Shown here piece after piece: positions 24,175 to 32,336 of a DNA stretch of 53,726 nucleotides (position 1 is the first letter of the stretch; each line of letters begins with the position of its first letter). The stretch covers positions 1-53,726 of the forward strand of contig NZ_SVEV01000026.1 of the NCBI RefSeq assembly GCF_015057185.1. The letters are read 5' to 3'. The position numbers were made by a program, and so were the translations under genes. The DNA comes from Pseudobutyrivibrio sp. (lineage in GTDB: Bacteria > Bacillota > Clostridia > Lachnospirales > Lachnospiraceae). A model generated the notes under the pieces. That model made no database searches and was not told the DNA's origin. It saw only the letters and a list, made by a program, of their open reading frames with translations.

Positions 24175-24816
24175 CTATCCTTTCACACTAATACTAACAC
24201 CGTCTCCAAGAGGAAGAATCGTCGTAGTAAAATCGCCATCATGTGTCAATTCGTAAAGATAATCTCGCATTCTTTTGTGAATGGTACGATTACGTCTGGT
24301 AATAGCATAACGTGACTCAATAATATCTCCATCCTGTAAAACGTTGTCAGTAACTACCACACCGCCACTTCGAATCAATCTTTTTATTTCTGGCCAGAAA
24401 TTAATGTATTGACCCTTAGCTGCATCCATAAATATGAAATCAAATGGTCCCTCTAGAGTAGGGAGAATTTCCATTGCATCCCCCTCTAAAAGTGTAATTT
24501 GATTATCTCTGCCAGTTCTTTTGAAATTCGCATTTGCGATAGGAATGCGAGGCTGGTAATTCTCAATAGTGGTAATCACTGCATCCTCGCCAGCTGCCTC
24601 AGCCATAACATTTGCAGAAAAGCCAACTGCGGCCCCCACCTCTAAAATACGCTTTGGTTGATTCATTCTGATTAGCAGCTGAAGCAGATTAACTGTTTCA
24701 GTTCTAATAATCGGAACGTAGGTCTCTAAAGCTTCTTTTTGGATTTCCTGTAAAACAGGACTAAGCTCTGGATAGAGACTATTTAGGTAAGTGGTATATC
24801 TTTCATCAACAATCAT
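24175..24816 (-). CDS. trmR: tRNA 5-hydroxyuridine-34 O-methyltransferase (TrmR/YrrM-like)
   Basis: A 213-residue class I SAM-dependent O-methyltransferase of the COMT-like group. Motif I is RILEVGAAVGFSANVMA, followed by ITTIENYQP and the metal/substrate region FDFIFMDAAKGQY and VVTDNVLQDGDI. Adjacency to the U32 gene, as in Bacillus yrrMNO, points to TrmR, which turns ho5U34 of tRNA into mo5U34. It lies one base after the RNase J stop and two bases before the U32 start, so the three are almost certainly co-translated. The alternative is a small-molecule catechol-type methyltransferase. Confidence 0.85.
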   Translation of the reverse strand: MIVDERYTTYLNSLYPELSPVLQEIQKEALETYVPIIRTETVNLLQLLIRMNQPKRILEVGAAVGFSANVMAEAAGEDAVITTIENYQPRIPIANANFKRTGRDNQITLLEGDAMEILPTLEGPFDFIFMDAAKGQYINFWPEIKRLIRSGGVVVTDNVLQDGDIIESRYAITRRNRTIHKRMRDYLYELTHDGDFTTTILPLGDGVSISVKG

Positions 24817-24817
24817 T

Positions 24818-26494
24818 TTAAACTTCCATAATGATTGGAATAATCATTGGTCTACGCTGTGTTTCGTGCCATACAAAATCAGAAAGATTATCTCTGATTT
24901 CTGATTTAATTTTGTTCCAATCAGTAATATTCTTTTCTTCAAGAGCTTCCATTGTCTCGGTAAGAACTGCTCTTGCGCTGTCCATCAAGTCCTCAGAATC
25001 TCTAACGTAGACAAATCCTCTCGATACGATATCAGGACCAGCAAGAACTGTACCTGAAGCGCTGTCTAAAGTAAGAACTACAATAATAATTCCATCCTCA
25101 GCAAGCTTCTGTCTATCTCTAAGAACTATATTACCTACATCACCGACACCAATACCATCTACCATAATAGCGCCAGTATGTACATGACCTGTAATCTTAG
25201 AATAATTATCTCCTAATTCAAGAACATCTCCTGAACGAATAATTTTGATATGGTCATGATCCCAACCAAGGGACTCAGCGATTTTAGCCTGAGCTGTAAG
25301 GTGTTTGAACTCGCCATGCACTGGAATGGCAAACTGAGGACGTACCAAAGAATAAATAAGCTTGATTTCCTCAGCACAAGCATGTCCCGAAACATGAACA
25401 TCCTGCATTACGATTTGTGCTCCACGCATAGTAAGGTCATTTATAACATTGGATACTGCCTTTTCATTACCTGGAATTGGATGTGATGAAAATACAATCA
25501 TATCTCCAGGCTTGATTTGAACCTTTTTGTGAGTGCCGTTAGCCATACGCGAAAGCGCAGCCATAGACTCACCCTGAGAACCAGTTGTAACAAGTACAAT
25601 CTTCTCATCAGGATATGCCTTTAGTGATTCAATATCAATAAGTGTATTATCTGGAATGTGAAGGTATCCAAGCTTTTGAGCTGTATCAATAGTATTAACC
25701 ATTGAACGGCCCTCTACACATACCTTTCGTCCGTATTTATCAGCTGAGTTAATAATCTGCTGAACACGGTCTACGTTTGATGCAAATGTTGCAATGATAA
25801 TACGTGTTTTATCATTGTCAGCAAAAATAGAATCAATTGTTTTACCTACAGTTTTCTCAGAGGCAGTAAAGCCAGGGCGCTCTGCATTTGTACTATCGCA
25901 CATAAGAGCAAGTACACCCTTTTTACCGATTTCTCCTAAACGCTGTAAGTCAATTGGGTCACCATAAACAGGTGTGTAATCTACCTTGAAATCTCCAGTA
26001 TGAACTACGATACCTGCAGGTGAATAAATAGCAAGAGCCGCAGCATCCTGAATACTGTGATTTGTACGAATAAACTCTACTCTAAAATCACCAGCATTAA
26101 TATGTGTACCGTATTTAACTACCTTACGCTTAACCTTTGTAAGCATCTTGTGCTCCTCGAGCTTGTGCTCAATAAGGCCGTTTGTAAGCTTAGTTGAGTA
26201 AATAGGACAAACATTAAGCTCCTTAAAAACATAAGGAATAGCACCAATATGGTCCTCGTGACCATGGGTGATAAAAAAGCCTTTAAGCTTGTCTTGATTC
26301 TCCTTCAGATATGAAATATCTGGAATAACCAGATCTACGCCCAGCATATCGTCCTCAGGAAATGAAAGTCCGCAATCCACCACAATAATACTGTCTCCAT
26401 ATTGGAAAGCAGTAATATTCATGCCGATTTGCTCAAGACCTCCAAGTGGAATAATCTTTAGCCTTTCAGCTGTCTGTTCAGTTTTCTTTTTCAA
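24818..26494 (-). CDS. rnj: Ribonuclease J
   Basis: This 558-residue metallo-beta-lactamase/beta-CASP ribonuclease has endonuclease and 5'-3' exonuclease activity and is central to mRNA decay in Firmicutes. Motifs are the start IIPLGGLEQIGMNI, the metal site HGHEDH (about 75-80), HSIQDA, HTGDFKVD, and the beta-CASP segments TTGSQGE and SSHPIPGNE with a late VSGHA and HGEFKH. The start is ATG with AGGAGG. It occupies the place that mltG has in Bacillus between DUF1292 and trmR, and is tightly coupled to trmR. Confidence 0.95.
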   Translation of the reverse strand: MKKKTEQTAERLKIIPLGGLEQIGMNITAFQYGDSIIVVDCGLSFPEDDMLGVDLVIPDISYLKENQDKLKGFFITHGHEDHIGAIPYVFKELNVCPIYSTKLTNGLIEHKLEEHKMLTKVKRKVVKYGTHINAGDFRVEFIRTNHSIQDAAALAIYSPAGIVVHTGDFKVDYTPVYGDPIDLQRLGEIGKKGVLALMCDSTNAERPGFTASEKTVGKTIDSIFADNDKTRIIIATFASNVDRVQQIINSADKYGRKVCVEGRSMVNTIDTAQKLGYLHIPDNTLIDIESLKAYPDEKIVLVTTGSQGESMAALSRMANGTHKKVQIKPGDMIVFSSHPIPGNEKAVSNVINDLTMRGAQIVMQDVHVSGHACAEEIKLIYSLVRPQFAIPVHGEFKHLTAQAKIAESLGWDHDHIKIIRSGDVLELGDNYSKITGHVHTGAIMVDGIGVGDVGNIVLRDRQKLAEDGIIIVVLTLDSASGTVLAGPDIVSRGFVYVRDSEDLMDSARAVLTETMEALEEKNITDWNKIKSEIRDNLSDFVWHETQRRPMIIPIIMEV

Positions 26495-26530
26495 AAAATA
26501 ACCTCCTAATTCAATTTAAAAACATCGTAA

Positions 26531-26794
26531 TTAATAATCAATGTCAGCATCCTCGCCAACTAACTCTTCAAATAGTTTTGCTACTGCTTCGAATTCAACA
26601 TCATCCTCTACAAATTCATAGACAATATTGTCGCCTTCATCAGCAACTGCTTTAAGGATAGTGCCTTCACTATCCTCATTCTCATCTTCGCTATCGCAAA
26701 CAAGTAAATATTTATTTCCAGAAAGCTGGGTCTCTTCTAGTACATAAAATGTTAAATCTTCTCCATCTGCTCCAGCTAAAATAATCTTATCCAT
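26531..26794 (-). CDS. DUF1292 family small acidic protein
   Basis: An 87-residue very acidic protein with the DUF1292/YrzB layout: DGEDLTFYVLEETQLSGNKYLLVCDSEDENEDSEGTIL-type strands and an acidic C-terminal helix. Its function is unknown. It lies one base after ruvX, and the order ireB-ruvX-DUF1292 is conserved in Firmicutes, which supports the assignment. Confidence 0.88.
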   Translation of the reverse strand: MDKIILAGADGEDLTFYVLEETQLSGNKYLLVCDSEDENEDSEGTILKAVADEGDNIVYEFVEDDVEFEAVAKLFEELVGEDADIDY

Positions 26795-26795
26795 A

Positions 26796-27221
26796 TTATC
26801 TCCTATTATCTAAGTAATCCTGTAAAATGATTGCCGCTGCAATCTGGTCAATAACCTTTTTGCGGTCTTTTTTAGCAACTCCAGACTCTTCAAGAATCTC
26901 ATCCGCATATACAGTAGTAAGTCTTTCGTCAACTAGCTCAATAGGAATATCAACTCTCTTTTCTAAGAGTGCTTTGAATTTGAGGGTATCCTCACAACGG
27001 AATCCCTCACTATCATCCATATTTCGTGGATATCCAAGAATAATTTTCTCTACTGAATATTCATCACAAATTTCTTTTATTCTAACAAGAGTATGACGCA
27101 AAGCACTGGCTCTCTCACGAGTGATTGTCTCAAATTCTTGTGCAGTCAAAAGCAAAGGGTCACTAAGCGCGACCCCCACAGTTTTTGTCCCATAATCAAG
27201 ACCAAGAATTCTTCCTGCCAT
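26796..27221 (-). CDS. ruvX: Putative Holliday junction resolvase / pre-rRNA nuclease YqgF family
   Basis: A 141-residue RNase H-fold protein. It has GRILGLDYGTKTVGVALSD at the start with the first catalytic Asp, IILGYPRNMD, the Glu in VDERLTT, and a final acidic residue in the KKDRKKVIDQIAAAIILQDYL region. Family members resolve Holliday junctions or process 16S rRNA 5' ends. Its start overlaps the ireB stop by one base (TAATG). Confidence 0.93.
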   Translation of the reverse strand: MAGRILGLDYGTKTVGVALSDPLLLTAQEFETITRERASALRHTLVRIKEICDEYSVEKIILGYPRNMDDSEGFRCEDTLKFKALLEKRVDIPIELVDERLTTVYADEILEESGVAKKDRKKVIDQIAAAIILQDYLDNRR

Positions 27222-27487
27222 TACTTGCTCCAGCTCTCACTAGAAATGTATTCCTTAAGAAGCTCCTCAACGAGCTCATCACGTTCAACCTTCATAATAA
27301 GGCTTCTTGCATTATTATGACTTGTGATATATGTAGGATCACCAGACATAATGTATCCCACAATCTGATTCACCGGATTATAGCCTTTCTCTGATAATGC
27401 ACTATACACCTGCTCAAGTACATCCTTAACTCCAACAGGATTCTCCTTTTGAACCTTAAAATATTGTGTGTTACTTAAATCTGCCAT
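27221..27487 (-). CDS. ireB: IreB family regulatory phosphoprotein
   Basis: A protein of about 88 residues. The family core is [23 protein letters not shown], then [22 protein letters not shown] and [22 protein letters not shown]. In enterococci IreB is a substrate of the PASTA kinase IreK and affects cephalosporin resistance; no kinase gene is in this window. I chose the ATG at 27487 because GAGG lies five bases upstream and the family starts there. An in-frame GTG at 27514 has no ribosome site. Confidence 0.92.
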   Translation of the reverse strand: MADLSNTQYFKVQKENPVGVKDVLEQVYSALSEKGYNPVNQIVGYIMSGDPTYITSHNNARSLIMKVERDELVEELLKEYISSESWSK

Positions 27488-27556
27488 AATTACCTCGTCT
27501 CTCAAAAATCCCACAATATAGCAACCATTACTGAGATTATTGTAATATAGAAATGC

Positions 27557-28876
27557 CTAAATTTCAATAACCAAGTACTGCCCGTCACCGGCAACATCTG
27601 TAGCTTTCGCTTTCAAAATACAATTGCTATAATCCTTATTATTTTCATTCAATAGAGCACATTTAATATACTCTTTTGAATAACCTACAAAATATTCTTT
27701 TCCATCGATAGTAGCTTTTTCTTCTAGTAGAACATCAAGCGTTTTACCAATATGATTCTTTCTATATGCTAGTGTGCTTTCATTACCCTTTGCAATAAGT
27801 CTAGCACTTCTATCCTTTTTAATCGCGTTAGTTAACTGGCCAGGCATTGATGCAGCCTTTGTACCAGCGCGCTTAGAGTAGGCAAAAACATGAAGCTCAT
27901 AAAAAGCTATCTGCTCAACATAATCTTCTGTAATCTGGTATTCTTCCTCTGTCTCACCTGGGAATCCAACAATAATATCAGTTGTGATAGCAGGATCATC
28001 AAAATATTTTCTAAGAATAGCGACTCCATTAGTATACTCTTCAATTGTGTATTTTCTGTTCATTCTTTTAAGAACAGTATCACATCCTGATTGCAAAGAT
28101 AAATGGAAATGTGGACATATCTTTTTCAATGCAGATACTCTCTTTGCAAAATTCTCTGTGACAATCTGTGGTTCTAACGAGCCCATTCTAATTCTCTCTA
28201 TACCTGGAATTTGTTCTACAGCCTCTAGTAGATCTGCCAAACCATAATCCTTGCCGTTTCCATATGAGCTTAGATGAATGCCTGTAATAACAACCTCTTT
28301 ATATCCATTGTTTGCAAGCCCTGTAACCTCTGTCACAACATCCTCAATGTCTCGGCTTCTGATGCGACCTCGAGCAAATGGAATAATGCAGTAGCTGCAG
28401 AACTGGTTACATCCATCCTGAACCTTAACGAAGGCTCTAGTATGTTCAGAATCCTTCTCGATAATCATATTCTCGTAGTCCACATTGCCTTCGTTAATAT
28501 CTATATAATCAAGAATTGGTTCTCCACCAAGATTCTCATAATATTCGTGAATTTTAGGAACTAAATCGTTCTTTTTATTATTTCCAAGGATAATATCTGC
28601 TCCAAGCTCCTCTGCTATATCCTTACCAAAATTTTGAATATAGCAACCAGCTGCCACAACACAGGCATCAGGATTAAGCTTTTTGCATTTATGTATCATT
28701 TGTCTTGATTTTCTATCAGCAATATTTGTAACAGAACAAGTATTGATGACATATACATCTGCCTGTTCATCAAAACTAACTATGGTAAATCCGTCTTTTT
28801 TTAAGAGCTCTTCCATGGCTTCTGTTTCATATGCATTAACCTTGCATCCAAGGTTGTGTAAAGCTGCTTTTTTCAT
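27557..28876 (-). CDS. mtaB: tRNA t6A37 methylthiotransferase MtaB
   Basis: A 439-residue radical-SAM methylthiotransferase. The N-terminal domain contains LGCKVNAYETEAM, NTCSVTNIADRKSRQ and VAAGCYIQ, whose three Cys bind the auxiliary iron-sulfur cluster. The radical-SAM motif is CNQFCSYCIIPFARG, with the xxSR segment following. A C-terminal TRAM-type domain (about 370-439) binds RNA. LGCKVN and the NIADRKSR segment fit MtaB rather than MiaB or RimO. It converts t6A to ms2t6A at position 37 of ANN-decoding tRNAs. It lies upstream of ireB on the same strand and diverges from the HPr-like gene. Confidence 0.93.
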   Translation of the reverse strand: MKKAALHNLGCKVNAYETEAMEELLKKDGFTIVSFDEQADVYVINTCSVTNIADRKSRQMIHKCKKLNPDACVVAAGCYIQNFGKDIAEELGADIILGNNKKNDLVPKIHEYYENLGGEPILDYIDINEGNVDYENMIIEKDSEHTRAFVKVQDGCNQFCSYCIIPFARGRIRSRDIEDVVTEVTGLANNGYKEVVITGIHLSSYGNGKDYGLADLLEAVEQIPGIERIRMGSLEPQIVTENFAKRVSALKKICPHFHLSLQSGCDTVLKRMNRKYTIEEYTNGVAILRKYFDDPAITTDIIVGFPGETEEEYQITEDYVEQIAFYELHVFAYSKRAGTKAASMPGQLTNAIKKDRSARLIAKGNESTLAYRKNHIGKTLDVLLEEKATIDGKEYFVGYSKEYIKCALLNENNKDYSNCILKAKATDVAGDGQYLVIEI

Positions 28877-28896
28877 TGATATTTTAGCCTTTCTAT

Positions 28897-28925
28897 TTGA
28901 CTTTTAACTGCCATTGTTTTAGTAT
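28897..28925 (+). promoter_or_regulatory. Predicted promoter for the HPr-like gene
   Basis: TTGACT (28897-28902) and TAGTAT (28920-28925) are spaced 17 bp apart, about 43 bp before the start at 28968. Confidence 0.5.
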
Positions 28926-28967
28926 AAATTTATATATTTAATATAAATCTTTGGAGGAGGCAGCAGA

Positions 28968-29198
28968 ATGAAAACAGTTCAAATTTCTCTTAACTCAATC
29001 GACAAGGTAAAGTCTTTTGTTAACACAATTAGCCAATTTGACTATGATTTTGATCTAGTAAGCGGACGTTATGTAATTGACGCAAAGTCTATTATGGGCA
29101 TCTTCTCACTTGACTTATCTAAGCCTATCGATCTTACAGTTCATGCTGAAGGCGATGCTGAGGACGTAATGTCTACATTAAAGGATTACATCGTTTAA
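28968..29198 (+). CDS. HPr-like protein lacking the phosphorylatable histidine
   Basis: A 76-residue protein with the HPr fold pattern. The Ser-46 region of HPr is clear: DAKSIMGIFSLDLSKPIDL (about 38-56), with S41 in the position that HPr kinase modifies. The His-15 loop (normally GLHARPA) is absent; the matching segment reads SIDKVKSFV. It therefore cannot act as a sugar-PTS phosphocarrier but could serve, like Crh of Bacillus, in Ser-phosphorylation signalling to CcpA. The start is ATG behind GGAGGAGG. It is a single-gene unit with its own promoter and terminator. The family assignment is fairly sure, the role inferred. Confidence 0.85.
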   Translation: MKTVQISLNSIDKVKSFVNTISQFDYDFDLVSGRYVIDAKSIMGIFSLDLSKPIDLTVHAEGDAEDVMSTLKDYIV

Positions 29199-29221
29199 TC
29201 TTCGCTATTAGTAATAATATT

Positions 29222-29252
29222 AGGAGCCTTGCAATTGCAAAGCTCCTTTTTA
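29222..29252 (+). terminator. Terminator after the HPr-like gene
   Basis: AGGAGC and GCTCCT enclose the internal palindrome TTGCAATTGCAA, followed by TTTTTATTT. Confidence 0.8.
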
Positions 29253-29253
29253 T

Positions 29254-30435
29254 TTATCTTACTTTTACAATCTCAACTGTCTCTATAGCTTGCTTCATAA
29301 GCTCATCAATCTTCTCATCCAAATTATGCTCATGCTTCTCAATAGCCTCAAGCTTTGGTTTTGTCACTGGATGCTTTGCAACGAAAATTGTACAACAATC
29401 CTCGTATGGCAAAATCGATGTCTCGTAAGTATCAATCTTTTCAGAAATATCTACAATATCCTGCTTATCAAAAGCAATTAATGGTCTGTATACAGGAAGT
29501 GAACATACCGCATTAGTACAATTTAATGACTGCATAGTCTGGCTAGCAACCTGGCCAATTGACTCACCTGTAACAAGTCCAAGACAATCATTTTCCTTAG
29601 CGAAATGCTCAGCAATTCTCATCATGTATCTTCTCATGATAATAGTAAGCTCCTCATGAGCACACTGCTGATAAATGTATAACTGAATATCTGTAAAATT
29701 AACTATATGTAAATCGATTGGTCCAGAATACTTAGCAACAAGCTTTGCTAAATCAACAACCTTTTGCTTTGCCTGCTCTGAAGTATATGGTGGCGCATGG
29801 AAATATGTAGCAGAAAGTGTAACGCCACGCTTTGCAATCATATAACCAGCTACAGGAGAATCAATTCCACCTGAAAGCAAAAGCATAGCCTTGCCTGCTG
29901 TGCCAACTGGCATACCACATGGTCCAGGAATCTCTGTAGAATAAATCGCAATGTTCTCTCTAACTTCTACATAGATAATTTTGTCTGGCTTGTGTACATC
30001 TACATGCATCTCTGGGAATGCATCAAGTAAGCGTGCACCAATTTCTGCAGCAACCTCCATTGATGTCATAGGGTATTGCTTGTTTGCACGGCGTCCCATT
30101 ACCTTAAATGAAAAGTTCTTGTCCTCAAACTCTTCATCAACATACTTAATAACTGCCTCTGCCATTTTATCGAAGCCCTCGTCTGGGACTACTACTGTAG
30201 GGCAGATTGCGCTGATACCAAAAACATGCTGCAATGCAGCTACTGCCTCATCATAATCGTACTCTCCCTCAACAGAGATAAAGATACGACCACTTTGTTT
30301 TTTAACGATAAAGTTGCCATCTACTTCGTAGAGTGCTCTCTTAATCTGACGAACAAGTGCATCCTCAAAAACATAGCGGTTCTTGCCCTTAACACCTATC
30401 TCAGAATATTTAATTAAAAATGCTTGATATGTCAT
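29254..30435 (-). CDS. thiI: tRNA 4-thiouridine-8 sulfurtransferase ThiI
   Basis: A 393-residue protein with an N-terminal ferredoxin-like/THUMP RNA-binding region (about 1-170; IKYSEIGVKGKNR at the start) and a PP-loop ATPase domain with LLLSGGIDSPVAGYM. It adenylates U8 of tRNA and exchanges the oxygen for sulfur supplied by a cysteine desulfurase. It lacks the C-terminal rhodanese domain of the E. coli enzyme, as is normal for Firmicutes. It follows the NifS-type desulfurase gene by 10 bp, the same pairing as nifZ-thiI in Bacillus. ATG start with AAAGG. Confidence 0.95.
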   Translation of the reverse strand: MTYQAFLIKYSEIGVKGKNRYVFEDALVRQIKRALYEVDGNFIVKKQSGRIFISVEGEYDYDEAVAALQHVFGISAICPTVVVPDEGFDKMAEAVIKYVDEEFEDKNFSFKVMGRRANKQYPMTSMEVAAEIGARLLDAFPEMHVDVHKPDKIIYVEVRENIAIYSTEIPGPCGMPVGTAGKAMLLLSGGIDSPVAGYMIAKRGVTLSATYFHAPPYTSEQAKQKVVDLAKLVAKYSGPIDLHIVNFTDIQLYIYQQCAHEELTIIMRRYMMRIAEHFAKENDCLGLVTGESIGQVASQTMQSLNCTNAVCSLPVYRPLIAFDKQDIVDISEKIDTYETSILPYEDCCTIFVAKHPVTKPKLEAIEKHEHNLDEKIDELMKQAIETVEIVKVR

Positions 30436-30445
30436 AATAACCTTT

Positions 30446-31600
30446 CTATAAAACCATTAATGGTACTAGTTCTTCCATTGCTTTAATTGTAGCCTCTACT
30501 TCTTCCATTGTATTCTCAGGACAGAAACTAAAACGAATAGTACGTTCAAGTAAATCCTTTTCAAGACCAATAGATTTGAGAGTCTCACTAATTGCTGGCT
30601 TGTTAGATGAGCAAGCGGAGCCAGCAGAAACAAATACTCCGTAATTGTCCTGAAGAGCATTCAAAATAACCTGTGCCCTTGTTCTATTTCCTTTGATAGA
30701 TGCACTAACTATTTGTGGTGCACTATTCTCATCAACATGACCATTGATTGTGACTCCGTCAATAGCCGAAAGGCCTTCAATCAGTCGATGTCTCATAGCA
30801 TACATGTGCTGACGATTACTGTCAAGATTATCGTAGGCTTCTTTGACAGCAACGCCAAGAGCTGCAATAGCTGGAACATTTTCTGTACCAGAGCGCATAC
30901 CTCTCTCATGGCCACCACCAAGAATCTGTGGAACCATGATGTTGTAAAGTGCCTCATTAATATAAATAAATCCAGAACCCTTTGGACCGTGAATTTTGTG
31001 ACCACTAACAGTAAGAATATCAATATCCATTTTCTTTGGTAAAATTTTGAACTTACCAAAGGCCTGAATAGCATCCACATGGAAAATAATCTCTTTATTA
31101 AAAGCTTTAATGAGCTTGCCGGCCTCGGCAACTGGCTGAAGAGCACCTATCTCATTGTTAACCATCATAATAGATACAAAAATTGTATCTTCTCTAAGTG
31201 CTGATTTTAGCTCCTCAAGGTCAATAACGCCATACTCATCTGTACCAAGATATGTAATTTCAAAGCCTTGTTTTTCAAGATACTTGATAGGGTTTAAAAC
31301 GCTGGCATGCTCGATTTTGGTGGTGATAATATGATTGCCACGGCGCTTTTTAGCCTCTACCCCGCCTTTAATAGCAAGATTGTTACTCTCAGTTCCACCA
31401 GAAGTAAAGTATATTTCCTTTGGCTGAACCTTTAGAACTCCCGAAATAATCTCTCTAGCTTCCTTAAGATAATCCTTACCCTTTGCTCCCATACTATGTA
31501 AAGAAGATGGATTACCAAAGTTCTCTTGGAGACATTCCTGCATTATTTTCATCGCACCATCAGAGCATCTGGTGGTTGCGGAATTATCAAAATAAATCAT
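30446..31600 (-). CDS. Cysteine desulfurase, NifS/IscS family, NifZ-type partner of ThiI
   Basis: A 384-residue PLP enzyme that releases sulfur from cysteine. It starts IYFDNSATTRCSDGA. FTSGGTESNNLAIKG, IEHASVLNP and HVDAIQAFGK (PLP-Asp) follow, then the PLP-lysine in SGHKIHGPKGSGFIYI. The catalytic Cys loop is SAGSACSSNKPAIS. Its position directly ahead of thiI suggests it feeds tRNA 4-thiouridine synthesis. I chose the ATG at 31600, eight bases after GAGG, whose A is also the last base of the rsmE stop (TAATG). A start 15 bases upstream is less likely. Confidence 0.93.
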   Translation of the reverse strand: MIYFDNSATTRCSDGAMKIMQECLQENFGNPSSLHSMGAKGKDYLKEAREIISGVLKVQPKEIYFTSGGTESNNLAIKGGVEAKKRRGNHIITTKIEHASVLNPIKYLEKQGFEITYLGTDEYGVIDLEELKSALREDTIFVSIMMVNNEIGALQPVAEAGKLIKAFNKEIIFHVDAIQAFGKFKILPKKMDIDILTVSGHKIHGPKGSGFIYINEALYNIMVPQILGGGHERGMRSGTENVPAIAALGVAVKEAYDNLDSNRQHMYAMRHRLIEGLSAIDGVTINGHVDENSAPQIVSASIKGNRTRAQVILNALQDNYGVFVSAGSACSSNKPAISETLKSIGLEKDLLERTIRFSFCPENTMEEVEATIKAMEELVPLMVL

Positions 31601-32331
31601 TACATTTCCTCGCATTTAAGCATCAACATACTGAGTGTACAAATAGCTGCGGTGTCTGTTCTTAGGATTCTACTTCCAAGCGAAATGAGTCTGGCAGAAT
31701 CCTTAACCATTTCGATTTCAGTGGAATCAAATCCGCCTTCAGGGCCAATAAATACGCCAATGCTTTGACCCTTTTTAATTGTTGCTAGAACATCAAAAGT
31801 ATCCTGCATTCCATTTTTACACTCATATGGTAAAAGAATTATGTCTAAATCCTTGGCATATTCATAAGCCTGTTTGAAGGTCATTATCTCGTGAATATTT
31901 GGGATAATTGATCGCTTAGATTGTTTTGCCGCAGACTCAGCAATAGCCTGATATCTTTGTAATTTATTCTTTTTCTTTTTATCATCCAGCTTTACTATAC
32001 AGTTTTTCATTTCAACTGGTATGATCTCGTATGCTCCAAGCTCCACACATTTTTCGATGATAGTTTCGATTCTATCTCCCTTTGGAAGAGCCTGAAATAG
32101 ATATATTTTATTAGGAAGCTCAGTAGAAGGAACCTGCTCTACCACAGAAACAACCAGTTCATCATCGCAGGCTTGTTCAACCTGACAGATGTAGTTCTCA
32201 CCATCTGAGCATGAAACTCTAATTTTCTCGCCATTTTTAAGGCGCACAACTCTAATAAGATGATGTGCGTCTTGGCCAGAAATCCTAATTTGTCCATTAA
32301 CTGGAGAATTTTCAATAAAAACCTGTTGCAT
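31600..32331 (-). CDS. rsmE: 16S rRNA (uracil-1498 N3)-methyltransferase RsmE
   Basis: A 243-residue SPOUT methyltransferase. An N-terminal PUA-like domain (about 1-70; GQDAHHLIRVVRLKNGE) is followed by the knotted domain with FQALPKGDRIETIIEKCVELG, ESAAKQSKR, and the SAM loop IGPEGGFDSTEIEMV with SLGSRILRTDTAA near the end. It methylates U1498 in the 30S decoding region. It directly follows prmA, the very common prmA-rsmE pair, and overlaps the desulfurase start by one base. Confidence 0.95.
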   Translation of the reverse strand: MQQVFIENSPVNGQIRISGQDAHHLIRVVRLKNGEKIRVSCSDGENYICQVEQACDDELVVSVVEQVPSTELPNKIYLFQALPKGDRIETIIEKCVELGAYEIIPVEMKNCIVKLDDKKKKNKLQRYQAIAESAAKQSKRSIIPNIHEIMTFKQAYEYAKDLDIILLPYECKNGMQDTFDVLATIKKGQSIGVFIGPEGGFDSTEIEMVKDSARLISLGSRILRTDTAAICTLSMLMLKCEEM

Positions 32332-32336
32332 AATTA

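Noticed and set aside
27488-27514. GTG start for IreB at 27514
   Set aside because: No ribosome site, and family members begin close to the ATG at 27487, which has GAGG.
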